DNA from: Hoeflea_A sp965228785 | GTDB taxonomy: Bacteria; Pseudomonadota; Alphaproteobacteria; Rhizobiales; Rhizobiaceae | DNA: 64,000 bases | Assembly (NCBI GenBank): GCA_965228785.1 | Contig: CBDDIF010000002.1 | Location: 1,984,001 to 2,048,000, forward strand | Direction of reading: 5' to 3' | In this document: piece by piece, positions 57,370-64,000 of the stretch | Layout of the letters: every line of letters begins with the position of its first letter | Numbering within the stretch: the first letter of the stretch is position 1 | Notes under the pieces: generated by a model | Told to the model about the DNA's origin: nothing | What the model saw: only the letters and a program-made list of their open reading frames with translations | Databases searched by the model: none | Made by a program: the position numbers and the translations under genes

Positions 57370-58350
57370 TCAGTTGGGCGGTGCGAGCTGGTGAAACTGG
57401 GTGCGGATGTCGCGGCCTCGCTGTTCGGATCGTTGCCACGCCTTCTCGAACGCGTCGTTCCAGACAGCGCGCCCCAGTTCGTCCGGGTCCACCACCGTCA
57501 CGCCAGCTCCCCGGGCCGTTGCGACGAGAGCCGACATACGTGCCGCCTGCTCGGCATTGAATTCGAAGGTCACTTGGTCGCATTCAGCGATTACCATCTC
57601 CGGAAGATCGTGGCCGAAAACCTCGGCGGACTGTCCGTTGATCACCAGCAGCAGCGGATAGGTGAATGGTGAGAAGTCCTCGGCTAGCACGATAGAATCG
57701 ACCCCGCCCTTCGCCACAAGGGATTCGGCCATGTCGAGGCTGACAACGGCGCCGTCCAAAACCCCGTAACGCACCGCGGACGGCACTTCGGAGGAGGACA
57801 TCTGAACCTCGATCGCGCCGAGCTCGGAAAAGACGCTCGATGTCATGCCGAAGCTTCGGATCTTGGCGCCGCGCAGGTCCGCAATCCGATCGTTGCCGAT
57901 CAGCACGCCGGGGCTCCAGCCAATGCCCAGCAGCCGCAACGGCAGCTTGCCTTCGAGCTGTTTCTCGATCTGCCGCAGCAAATCCGGCCGCGAGGTCACT
58001 CTGGCGAGCGCGTCGGGATCGGTCACAAGACCCGGCGACGATAGCGCCGCCAGGCCTGGATAGAAGCGTTCCATCGCCGTCGCCGGAACCATCGCCATGT
58101 CGATTTGCCCGGAAAGCAGCCGTTGCGGAAGTTCCCAGGACCGGCCGACCGCCCCGGCCGGGTACATTTCCACGTGGATCCCGGACCGGGAGGTCGCGCA
58201 TTCGATGAAGTTGCGGGCCCAGCGTCCGAAATCGCTGTCTTCCTGATATCCGTGCGCGAAGGTCAGGCCGCCGGCCAGGGCGTTGGTTGCGGGGGTCGCG
58301 AGCCACAGAATCAAGCCGATTGATGCAATCGAGCGCAAACGGGCAATCAT
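57370..58350 (-). CDS. DctP-family TRAP solute-binding protein without a cognate permease
   Basis: The product has 326 residues from ATG 58350, with GGAGGT seven bases upstream. A Sec signal peptide (MIARLRSIASIGLILWLATP, then NALAGG) precedes the DctP fold (LTFAHGYQEDSDFGRWARNF, with the carboxylate-binding Arg region GAKIRSFGM). It overlaps the preceding gene by 4 bp (ATGA). No DctQ or DctM subunits are nearby. Its operon partner is an unknown membrane protein, and a histidine kinase and response regulator lie divergently. A role as a periplasmic sensor rather than a transporter component is possible. Confidence 0.85.
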   Translation of the reverse strand: MIARLRSIASIGLILWLATPATNALAGGLTFAHGYQEDSDFGRWARNFIECATSRSGIHVEMYPAGAVGRSWELPQRLLSGQIDMAMVPATAMERFYPGLAALSSPGLVTDPDALARVTSRPDLLRQIEKQLEGKLPLRLLGIGWSPGVLIGNDRIADLRGAKIRSFGMTSSVFSELGAIEVQMSSSEVPSAVRYGVLDGAVVSLDMAESLVAKGGVDSIVLAEDFSPFTYPLLLVINGQSAEVFGHDLPEMVIAECDQVTFEFNAEQAARMSALVATARGAGVTVVDPDELGRAVWNDAFEKAWQRSEQRGRDIRTQFHQLAPPN

Positions 58351-60185
58351 TGCCGGGACCTCCAATCGCTACAGACTTCCAGGTCGTCATAGACCCGCGC
58401 CCGGTCGACCGCATCCATAAGCCGTCGCATGGACGGGCGGTCGCCGGCGATGATCCCGAAATCGGGATGTTCGCCAAGAACTTCAATCAGCCAGGGCAGC
58501 CTGACGGCGTTTTCAGCCGCCGCAACGGCCCTGTCGCGATCGCCGCGCATGGCATGGTACCGGGCAATCTCCAGATAAAGCACCCGCTTTTCGTAGGAGT
58601 CCGGTTCGCCCTCGAAATAGGCCTGCACCTCGGCCAGCAGCGTGTCCTGGCCGGAGCCGCCAACCGGTTGCTCGCATTCGTGAATATGCAGGTCGACGAG
58701 CTTGCGGCGATGGCTTGGCCGGATGCTGCGAAGCAGTTGATCGGCCCTCTGGTACAGCACCTGAGGATCGGTTTGTCCTCTGCGGCAGAGATGTCGAAAC
58801 TCGACGAACCGAAGCGGCCAGTTCGTGCTCGCGGCAACGCCGGAACCGGAGGCCTCGATCGTCGTGCGCAGATCCACCAGCATCGCGTCCACTGCCGCCC
58901 CGTTGGAGCCGGCCTGGTAGAGCTTCGCGTCGAACCGGGCCGCTTCGAAATAGGGCCGAATCGCCGCCGGCAGCAAGTCTACCCGCTCGGTCCTTTTCAG
59001 GCAGCCGTCCCACAGGGCGCGCCGGTGATGGGAGAGCGCACAGGAAAAGTCGGCACCTTCGACACCGGCCAGCAGCTGCGGGTCGATCCGCGCATCGCCG
59101 AAAAGATGCTCGAAATCCTCCAGTCGGCGACGATTGACCGCGTCCATCAGGAACCTGCTGGAACGCGCATCGCGCATATAGCCTTCCATGGCCCCAAGCC
59201 GTTTTTCGATGTCGACGGGGGCACTGCCATGGCGGGCCAGATGAATGGCGGCGTCGAGCTCCAGCACGGCAAGACCGAAGGCGGCCGGTGGCGGGGTCAA
59301 AACCAGCGCGCCGCCCTGCCCGGCCTCACCAAGGGTGGTGCGCGCCTTCTTGAGCCGCTCGCGCGCCTGTTCGACGCAGGCGAGCGGCATCGTCGAGGTC
59401 TCCCCGCAGCCGCCGCTGACGATTTTCAGGCCCTCCGATACGGCCGTCAGCCGATCCATCGAATTGGGGATACTGGCGGCGAGGAGGAACGGCGGAACGG
59501 CCGCCTTGTTGCTGGCGTTCTCCGCCCGCCAGGCATCGCCGTGTTTCTTGACAATGCCGCGCATGACATAGACCGCGAGATTGTCGGCCAGCGTGCCCTT
59601 CTTCCCGACGATGGTTTCGGCCGAGATCAGCGGCGGTTGGTAGCGAACGTTCATCCGATAGCAGGGCTCGTCGGACGTCGTGTCGACGCAATCGGTCGGT
59701 TCAATCGAGGTCACGGTGATGAAATAGTCGGTGTAACCGAGGGCCTCGTAGAGCGTTTCGAAAAACTCCACGAGATTGAGCTTGCTGACCACCCGGCCGG
59801 TCTCATCCTCGATCTCCAGTTCCAGCCCGAGGCTTTCCACAATGGCGCGAAACTCCGAAGGCTCGTCTGTGATCCGCGATTTGGGAAGCGGCGCAATGGC
59901 CCTGCCGGCGATCTGGGACGACAGATCGGCATGGGCGTCGAAAGCGGAGCCAATGCTCGCCTCGGCATTGGGAAACAGCGAAACGGTCAGCCAGTCCGGG
60001 GGATTGTCGGCAAGGACCGAAAAGCGCGTGTCGCCTGTCGGTCGAGCGATGAACAGCGTGATCGCCAGAACAACGACAAAAATACCAGCAACCGAAAACA
60101 ACAGCCGACTTGCCCGATAAAAAAAATCCTTTCGGGGAACCTTCTTCGCATCTTTTTGTTCACTAATTTCTGTTGAACTGCTCAC
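58347..60185 (-). CDS. Unknown 612-residue membrane-anchored protein, operon partner of the DctP-like protein
   Basis: One hydrophobic helix near residues 27-47 (LLFSVAGIFVVVLAITLFIA) would anchor the rest outside the cytoplasm. The ectodomain has four cysteines in DCVDTTSDEPCYRM and GGCGETSTMPLACVEQ. The C-terminal 200 residues are helical and repeat-like (YLEIARYHAMRGDRDRAVAAAENA), resembling TPR. I do not recognise a family. The stop overlaps the DctP start. It may form a complex with the binding protein in a sensory module, but this is only inferred. Confidence 0.6.
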   Translation of the reverse strand: MSSSTEISEQKDAKKVPRKDFFYRASRLLFSVAGIFVVVLAITLFIARPTGDTRFSVLADNPPDWLTVSLFPNAEASIGSAFDAHADLSSQIAGRAIAPLPKSRITDEPSEFRAIVESLGLELEIEDETGRVVSKLNLVEFFETLYEALGYTDYFITVTSIEPTDCVDTTSDEPCYRMNVRYQPPLISAETIVGKKGTLADNLAVYVMRGIVKKHGDAWRAENASNKAAVPPFLLAASIPNSMDRLTAVSEGLKIVSGGCGETSTMPLACVEQARERLKKARTTLGEAGQGGALVLTPPPAAFGLAVLELDAAIHLARHGSAPVDIEKRLGAMEGYMRDARSSRFLMDAVNRRRLEDFEHLFGDARIDPQLLAGVEGADFSCALSHHRRALWDGCLKRTERVDLLPAAIRPYFEAARFDAKLYQAGSNGAAVDAMLVDLRTTIEASGSGVAASTNWPLRFVEFRHLCRRGQTDPQVLYQRADQLLRSIRPSHRRKLVDLHIHECEQPVGGSGQDTLLAEVQAYFEGEPDSYEKRVLYLEIARYHAMRGDRDRAVAAAENAVRLPWLIEVLGEHPDFGIIAGDRPSMRRLMDAVDRARVYDDLEVCSDWRSRQ

Positions 60186-60319
60186 AATTGACGCCCTTCA
60201 ACTTGAACAGCGAGAATAATACATATTTATTGCTATTAATTCAATTGACTTTTGCATTGCAGCGCAAAACCTGGCTTCATCGGAGGACTTCCGATTTTGC
60301 CGCTATTGCCGCCGTTGCG

Positions 60320-60455
60320 ATCTTGTTGAAATCCTCGCCCGTTGCTACCTTCTTCGCCGAGCTTGACGGGCCGGGGCGGCTGCCGAGGGTCAACTTGCTG
60401 GTGTGGGCGCCGGCTTGAAACCGATCGACAAACGTCCCATTCATCCCTGCCCGCA
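60320..60455 (+). repeat. 136-bp direct repeat, copy B
   Basis: Six differences from 57230-57365. It lies between the unknown membrane protein gene and the start of the histidine kinase gene, so the two copies bracket the two-gene DctP operon. The 60186-60495 gap, more than 300 bp, holds only this repeat and an AT-rich stretch. Confidence 0.85.
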
Positions 60456-60495
60456 TCAGCGGGCCTGCCGACGTCCGGCGACGAGGGGTACGGGC

Positions 60496-62406
60496 ATGGA
60501 CGACAGGAGCGACGCGGCGAGCGCCAACGACCGGGCACAGGAGATGTTGAATGACATCATCCAGTCGCTCGACGAAGGGCTGTCGCTCTATGATGCGGAT
60601 TTGCGCTTCATCATGCGCAACAGCCGCCGCTATGGCATGTTCGGTCAGGATGTCGAGGAAGTGCCGGTCGGCCGGCACCTGGGCGACGTGACCCGCGATC
60701 TGGCGAGCTCCGGCAAGATCGTGCTGGCCGAGGGCGAGACGCCGCAGATGTGGTCCGACCGCATCGTGAAACTCACCAAGCTCAGCACCAAGAACATCGA
60801 GATCCAGGCGACGGACGGGCATACCTACTATCTCTCGGTCCACCGCACCAAGCTCGGCGGCTACCTGCTGGTGTTCAAGGACATGACGGAACAGTTGCGC
60901 GCCGAAAAGGCGCAGCGGGATGCCGACCTGCTGTTGCGCAAGATCGTCGAGACCTGCCCCACCACCTTCCTGGTGTCGCGGGTCGAGGACGGCAAGATCA
61001 TCTACTTTCCGCCGGCCTCGCGCGAGCGTTATGGCGGCATCGAGACGACGCTGGAGTTCTTCCTCGACCCGACGGACCGGCAGACCTATCTGAACGCGCT
61101 GCTGCCGACCGGCGCCATCGACGACTACCGGGTGCAGTTTCGCCGCCGTGACGGCTCGGTCATGCAGGGGGTCACCTCGGCGCGCGTCACCGATTACAAG
61201 GGCGAGGACGTCATCGTCTCGTCGACGCGCGATATCACCGACGAGCTGGCGCTGCAGGCGGAGCTGCAGCAGCAGCGCGAAATCGCCCACCAGAACGAGA
61301 AACTGTCGGCGCTGGGCGAGCTGCTCGCCGGCGTCGCGCACGAGCTCAACAACCCGCTGTCGATCGTCGTCGGCTATTCGCTGATGCTGCAGGACAAGAT
61401 CGAGGATCCGAAGCAGCGGCGCCAGATCGAGCGCATCGGACAGGCGGCCGAACGCTGCGCCAAGATCGTCAAGACCTTTCTGGCCATGGCCCGGCAGAAA
61501 CCGGCCAATCTCGACAGCTGCTCGCTCAACGAGATCCTGCGGACGGCCCTCGACGTGGCGGCCGGCGGGCTGAAATCCTCCGGCATAGAGGTCTGCGTCG
61601 AGCTCGACCCGGACCTGCCGCCGGTCACCGCCGATGCCGACCAGATGGCCCAGGTCTTCGCCAACCTGATCACCAATGCCGAGCACGCCATGGCCGATTG
61701 CGTCGACCAGCGCCGGCTGACCCTGATCACCGAGCACGACCAGGCGGCGGACGAGGTCGCCGTGCATGTGCGCGACAACGGCCCGGGCATACCCGAGCAC
61801 ATCCAGGCGCGCATATTCGAGCCCTTCTTCACCACCAAGGAAGTGGGGGCCGGCACCGGCGTCGGCCTCGCCTTCAGCCACCGCATCGTCGCCGCCCATG
61901 ATGGCGAGCTCACTATCCGGTCGCGCCCCGGCGAAGGCGCCACCTTCTCGGTGCGGCTTCGGGTGGCGGAGTTACCGGTCGAGCCGGAAGTGACCGCCCC
62001 CGTGCTACCGCCGCCGTCCGGCCGGCGCACCGTGCTGGTGATCGACGACGAGACCTTCGTCACCGACCTGATCCGCGATATCCTGGAGGACCACGGCTAT
62101 CTGGTGGAGGCCCATAACGACCCGGTGCGGGCGCTCGACCGGCTGCAGATGCAGAGTTTCGATGCCATCCTGAGCGACATGAAAATGCCCGGCATGGACG
62201 GCAAGACCTTTCTCGACAGGGTGCGCGAGACCAGCGAGCGCCATGCCGACCGGCTGGCCTTTGTCACCGGCGACACGATGAGCCCGCAGGTCGAGGCGTT
62301 CCTGGAAGATGCCTCCATCCCCTGCCTCGAAAAGCCGGTGGCGCCGGCCGACCTGGTCGAACTGGTCGGCCGCCTGTGCGCGGGCCGCGGGAATGCGATC
62401 ACATGA
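60496..62406 (+). CDS. PAS-containing hybrid histidine kinase with C-terminal receiver
   Basis: The 636-residue protein starts at ATG 60496 with GAGGGG upstream. There is no transmembrane helix. Two PAS-like domains lie near residues 15-130 and 145-265. The H-box GVAHELNNPLSIVVGYS follows near residue 277, with N box NLITNAEHAM and G boxes DNGPGIPEHI and GTGVGLAFSH. A receiver domain follows after a linker, with the phosphoacceptor Asp in ILSDMKMPGMDG. It would sense a cytosolic signal and pass phosphate to its own receiver. Its stop overlaps the response regulator start (ATGA). Confidence 0.92.
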   Translation: MDDRSDAASANDRAQEMLNDIIQSLDEGLSLYDADLRFIMRNSRRYGMFGQDVEEVPVGRHLGDVTRDLASSGKIVLAEGETPQMWSDRIVKLTKLSTKNIEIQATDGHTYYLSVHRTKLGGYLLVFKDMTEQLRAEKAQRDADLLLRKIVETCPTTFLVSRVEDGKIIYFPPASRERYGGIETTLEFFLDPTDRQTYLNALLPTGAIDDYRVQFRRRDGSVMQGVTSARVTDYKGEDVIVSSTRDITDELALQAELQQQREIAHQNEKLSALGELLAGVAHELNNPLSIVVGYSLMLQDKIEDPKQRRQIERIGQAAERCAKIVKTFLAMARQKPANLDSCSLNEILRTALDVAAGGLKSSGIEVCVELDPDLPPVTADADQMAQVFANLITNAEHAMADCVDQRRLTLITEHDQAADEVAVHVRDNGPGIPEHIQARIFEPFFTTKEVGAGTGVGLAFSHRIVAAHDGELTIRSRPGEGATFSVRLRVAELPVEPEVTAPVLPPPSGRRTVLVIDDETFVTDLIRDILEDHGYLVEAHNDPVRALDRLQMQSFDAILSDMKMPGMDGKTFLDRVRETSERHADRLAFVTGDTMSPQVEAFLEDASIPCLEKPVAPADLVELVGRLCAGRGNAIT

Positions 62407-63116
62407 GCCACGCGACGATCCTCATTTGCGATGACGAAACCCATCTGCGCGAGATGGTGGGCGAATACCTGGTCGAGCGCGGCTACGACATCGTCCAGGC
62501 CGCCGACGCCGACGCCATGCAGGCGGCAATGCGGAAGCAGCCGGCCGACCTGGTGATCCTCGATATCAACATGCCGGGCGAGGACGGGCTCACGGCGCTG
62601 CGCTCGCTGCGCACCACGTCCAACGTGCCGGTCATCATGCTGACGGCGGCGACCGATGTTGTCGACCGGGTGGTGGGGCTGGAACTCGGCGCCGACGATT
62701 ATCTCGGCAAGCCGGTCGACCTGCGCGAACTGGAAGCGCGCATCAAGGCCGTCTTGCGTCACCGGCTAGAGCCGCAGCCGGCCGCGGCAGCCGCATCGGA
62801 TGACGATAGCCTTGCCGGCGCCATCCGCTTCGGCAATTGCCGACTCGACCGCGACGGCGCCCGCCTGTTCGGCCCGGACGGCGCGGAGATCCCGTTGACA
62901 TCGGGCGAGTTCGGCCTGCTGTGCTTCTTCGTCGAAAACCGCGGCCGGCCGCTCAGCCGCGCCCAGCTTCTCGACCACGCCGGCGAACAGGGCCGCGACC
63001 CGGCCGACCGCGCCGTCGACCTGCGCATCTCGCGCCTGCGCCGCAAGATCGAGGCGAACCCGAAGAAGCCGAAAATCCTGCGCACCGTGCACGGCGTGGG
63101 GTATATTTTCGATTAG
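62403..63116 (+). CDS. OmpR-family response regulator
   Basis: The 237-residue protein overlaps the kinase stop (ATGA). It has a receiver domain with ICDDETHLREM and the phosphoacceptor Asp in VILDINMPGEDG, then a Trans_reg_C winged helix with SRAQLLDHAGEQGRD, VDLRISRLRRKIE and the closing RTVHGVGYIFD. It is the DNA-binding partner of the upstream hybrid kinase. Its target is unknown; the divergent DctP operon is a natural candidate. Confidence 0.93.
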   Translation: MSHATILICDDETHLREMVGEYLVERGYDIVQAADADAMQAAMRKQPADLVILDINMPGEDGLTALRSLRTTSNVPVIMLTAATDVVDRVVGLELGADDYLGKPVDLRELEARIKAVLRHRLEPQPAAAAASDDDSLAGAIRFGNCRLDRDGARLFGPDGAEIPLTSGEFGLLCFFVENRGRPLSRAQLLDHAGEQGRDPADRAVDLRISRLRRKIEANPKKPKILRTVHGVGYIFD

Positions 63117-63180
63117 GCGAAGCTGCGCGTTCGGCGCACACATTTTCGTGAAGGTTGGCTTTGTTTCCGCTGACAACGAG

Positions 63181-63200
63181 CGAAATTTTGAAAAATTTCG
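63181..63200. repeat. Perfect 20-bp palindrome
   Basis: CGAAATTTT (63181-63189) and AAAATTTCG (63192-63200) are separated by GA, in the palindrome-rich intergenic region after the response regulator gene. It shares the AATTTCGG core seen in the larger inverted repeat nearby. Confidence 0.6.
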
Positions 63201-63291
63201 GCCTCATCGTGAGTTTTTTCTGCGAAAAGCCACAGGCGCGGAGCCCGCAATTTCGGGGAGATTGAGTTCGTTCAATCAAAGGCCGTGCAAT

Positions 63292-63380
63292 GAATTTCGG
63301 GGACAGTTTACTTAATTCAACCCGGCCCTCGCTTCCTCGATAAGATACTGAAAGAATTAAGTAAACTGTCCCCGAAATTC
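63292..63380. repeat. Perfect 27-bp inverted repeat with 35-base loop
   Basis: Arms 63292-63318 (beginning GAATTTCGGGGACAGTTTAC) and 63354-63380 are exact complements. Further copies of the core AATTTCGGGG lie outside on both sides (63249-63258 and, inverted, 63412-63421). Palindromes with a GGGGACAGTTTACTT core occur as REP-like elements tied to small Y1 (RAYT) transposases in some proteobacteria, from memory. No transposase gene is in the window. Confidence 0.7.
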
Positions 63381-63457
63381 CCCCAAGACCTATCGGGAAT
63401 GAAGTCAATCACCCCGAAATTTTCGCACGGCCGCAGCCACAGCCTCGACCCCAATCC

Positions 63458-63473
63458 TGAAACGAATGTTTCA
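63458..63473. promoter_or_regulatory. 16-bp palindrome TGAAACGAATGTTTCA
   Basis: A perfect palindrome about 200 bp upstream of the cysteine-rich protein gene, followed by further TGAAAC/GTTTCA-like half sites near 63499-63515. It could be an operator; no regulator is implicated. The rest of the 63117-63668 gap holds palindromes and no gene. Confidence 0.4.
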
Positions 63474-63668
63474 CATGTGTCATCGATTTCGAAACACTGA
63501 CACAAATGAAACATCGAGTGAAATCAAACGGACAATCCTGAGCGCCAAATTGTGTCCCGTGGTCGCCAAGCCCCAACGGAGGCCACACCAAACCACCAGC
63601 GCTCGAGCCCCCGCGGGCCGGCCAACGAGGGACGGCCCGCGGCAGCGCACACAAGAAGGAAAGACGTT

Positions 63669-63938
63669 ATGTTGAAGACCGCCCTGATTGCCGCCGCACT
63701 CGTTGTCGCTGGCATGGCCATTGCACCGCAATCGTTCGCACAGACGAAGAATACCGGTGTTCAGTTGTCGCGTTCTGCGACGATCAACCAGCTCAAGGCC
63801 GAAACCCGGCAGACCAAGCTGAAGTGTACCGGCGGCGCCGGCCACATGACCTGTACCTCCAAGGTCGCATGGGTTTGTCCGTCGGGCTGGAACGCCTGCT
63901 CCGCCCCTGCCGGCGGCACGTGCTGCACGCAGAACTAA
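63669..63938 (+). CDS. Small secreted cysteine-rich protein
   Basis: The 89-residue product has a clear signal peptide (MLKTALIAAALVVAGMAIAP, cut after SFA) and a mature part of about 65 residues with seven cysteines (in KLKCTGG, MTCTSK, WVCPS, NACSAP and TCCTQN). AGAAGGAAAG precedes the ATG. I know no family for it. A disulfide-bonded exported peptide is likely; the odd cysteine number allows dimer formation or a ligand. It ends 62 bp before the window edge. Confidence 0.7.
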   Translation: MLKTALIAAALVVAGMAIAPQSFAQTKNTGVQLSRSATINQLKAETRQTKLKCTGGAGHMTCTSKVAWVCPSGWNACSAPAGGTCCTQN

Positions 63939-64000
63939 GCATCCCCGGCGGATTTCCTGCTCCGCTGCGAAAGATCGCGTCGCTCTCCGTCTTCCTCCCC

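Noticed and set aside
58287..60176. A 629-codon plus-strand frame opposite the 612-residue membrane protein
   Set aside because: Neither strand has a clear family match. The minus frame has a membrane anchor and ATGA coupling to DctP, while the plus frame starts inside the DctP gene and has shadow-like composition, so the minus frame was kept.
57130..60452. Minus-strand frames through the 136-bp repeats, which share a peptide containing GMNGT and VDRFQAG
   Set aside because: They have no ribosome site, differ completely after the repeat end, and resemble no family. The repeat is treated as non-coding.
63292..63380. The 27-bp inverted repeat as a CRISPR or transcription terminator
   Set aside because: There are only two arms in inverted orientation and no repeated spacers. 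A 35-base loop and a lack of T-runs argue against a terminator.

Overview
The window looks like chromosome from an alphaproteobacterium, probably of the Rhizobiales (Hyphomicrobiales), moderately GC-rich and gene-dense. Pointers are the RpoE/ChrR singlet-oxygen type sigma/anti-sigma pair with its promoters, a dodecaprenyl-phosphate-sugar lipid A decoration operon, oxidative galactose catabolism, and many ABC and TRAP uptake systems paired with GntR or IclR regulators. Hoeflea or Mesorhizobium-like relatives are a guess. No tRNA, rRNA or CRISPR array was seen.

Layout. 1-227: 3' end of a probable LysR regulator. 199-2916: lipid A/LPS sugar operon (GT2, small LABN membrane protein, ArnT-like transferase). 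3143-4771: AMP-forming acyl-CoA ligase. 4835-10236: a compact oxidative-stress regulon. It holds rpoE-chrR-SDR, a DUF2177 membrane protein, an FAD oxidoreductase plus DUF1365 pair, and a secreted fasciclin protein. Four predicted ECF promoters of the form TGATCC(T)-N18-TANNAN serve it, one reading rpoE itself. 10324-22871: a galactoside utilisation locus with IclR regulator, CUT1 ABC importer, alpha-galactosidase (GH36), beta-galactosidase (GH42), dehydrogenase, lactonase, KDGal kinase and KDPGal aldolase. The galactonate dehydratase is absent. 22972-29144: a small P-loop kinase, then a GntR/FCD-controlled set (FAD-linked D-2-hydroxyacid dehydrogenase, VOC protein, Tat-exported NMT1-type ABC importer).

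30249-42618 is an accessory block. It contains a large SAM-cyclase-ATPase-TPR regulator, an exported SRPBCC protein, an intact IS5-family element, and a four-gene set reading GMC oxidoreductase <- DyP-type peroxidase <- 689-residue membrane protein <- cytochrome P450. The membrane protein is built as barrel domain, six helices, barrel domain, with the two ends visibly duplicated. The block ends at the truncated 3' end of a drug/metabolite (EamA) transporter gene, which suggests insertion. This P450/peroxidase/GMC set is my best candidate for an undescribed system.

42870-53951: a DoxD-DoxA fusion, an EF-G-like GTPase, and a catabolic cluster with SDR, flavin monooxygenase, GntR/UTRA regulator, isocitrate-lyase-family lyase, maleate-isomerase-family enzyme and TRAP-TAXI importer. 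A shared operator TTGTCYRGACAA lies in both divergent intergenic regions of that cluster. 54002-57100: housekeeping-like small enzymes (two GNATs, GST, GFA, cupin). 57350-63116: an orphan DctP-type binding protein and an unknown membrane protein, bracketed by 136-bp direct repeats (about 96% identical), then a divergent hybrid histidine kinase and response regulator. 63117-63668 is intergenic and full of palindromes, including a perfect 27-bp inverted repeat. The window closes with a small secreted cysteine-rich protein.

Two copies of a roughly 160-bp double-hairpin repeat (35411-35573 and 56561-56720) each end in a CTAG that supplies the stop codon of the adjacent minus-strand gene. The IS5 element is inserted at the far end of one copy.
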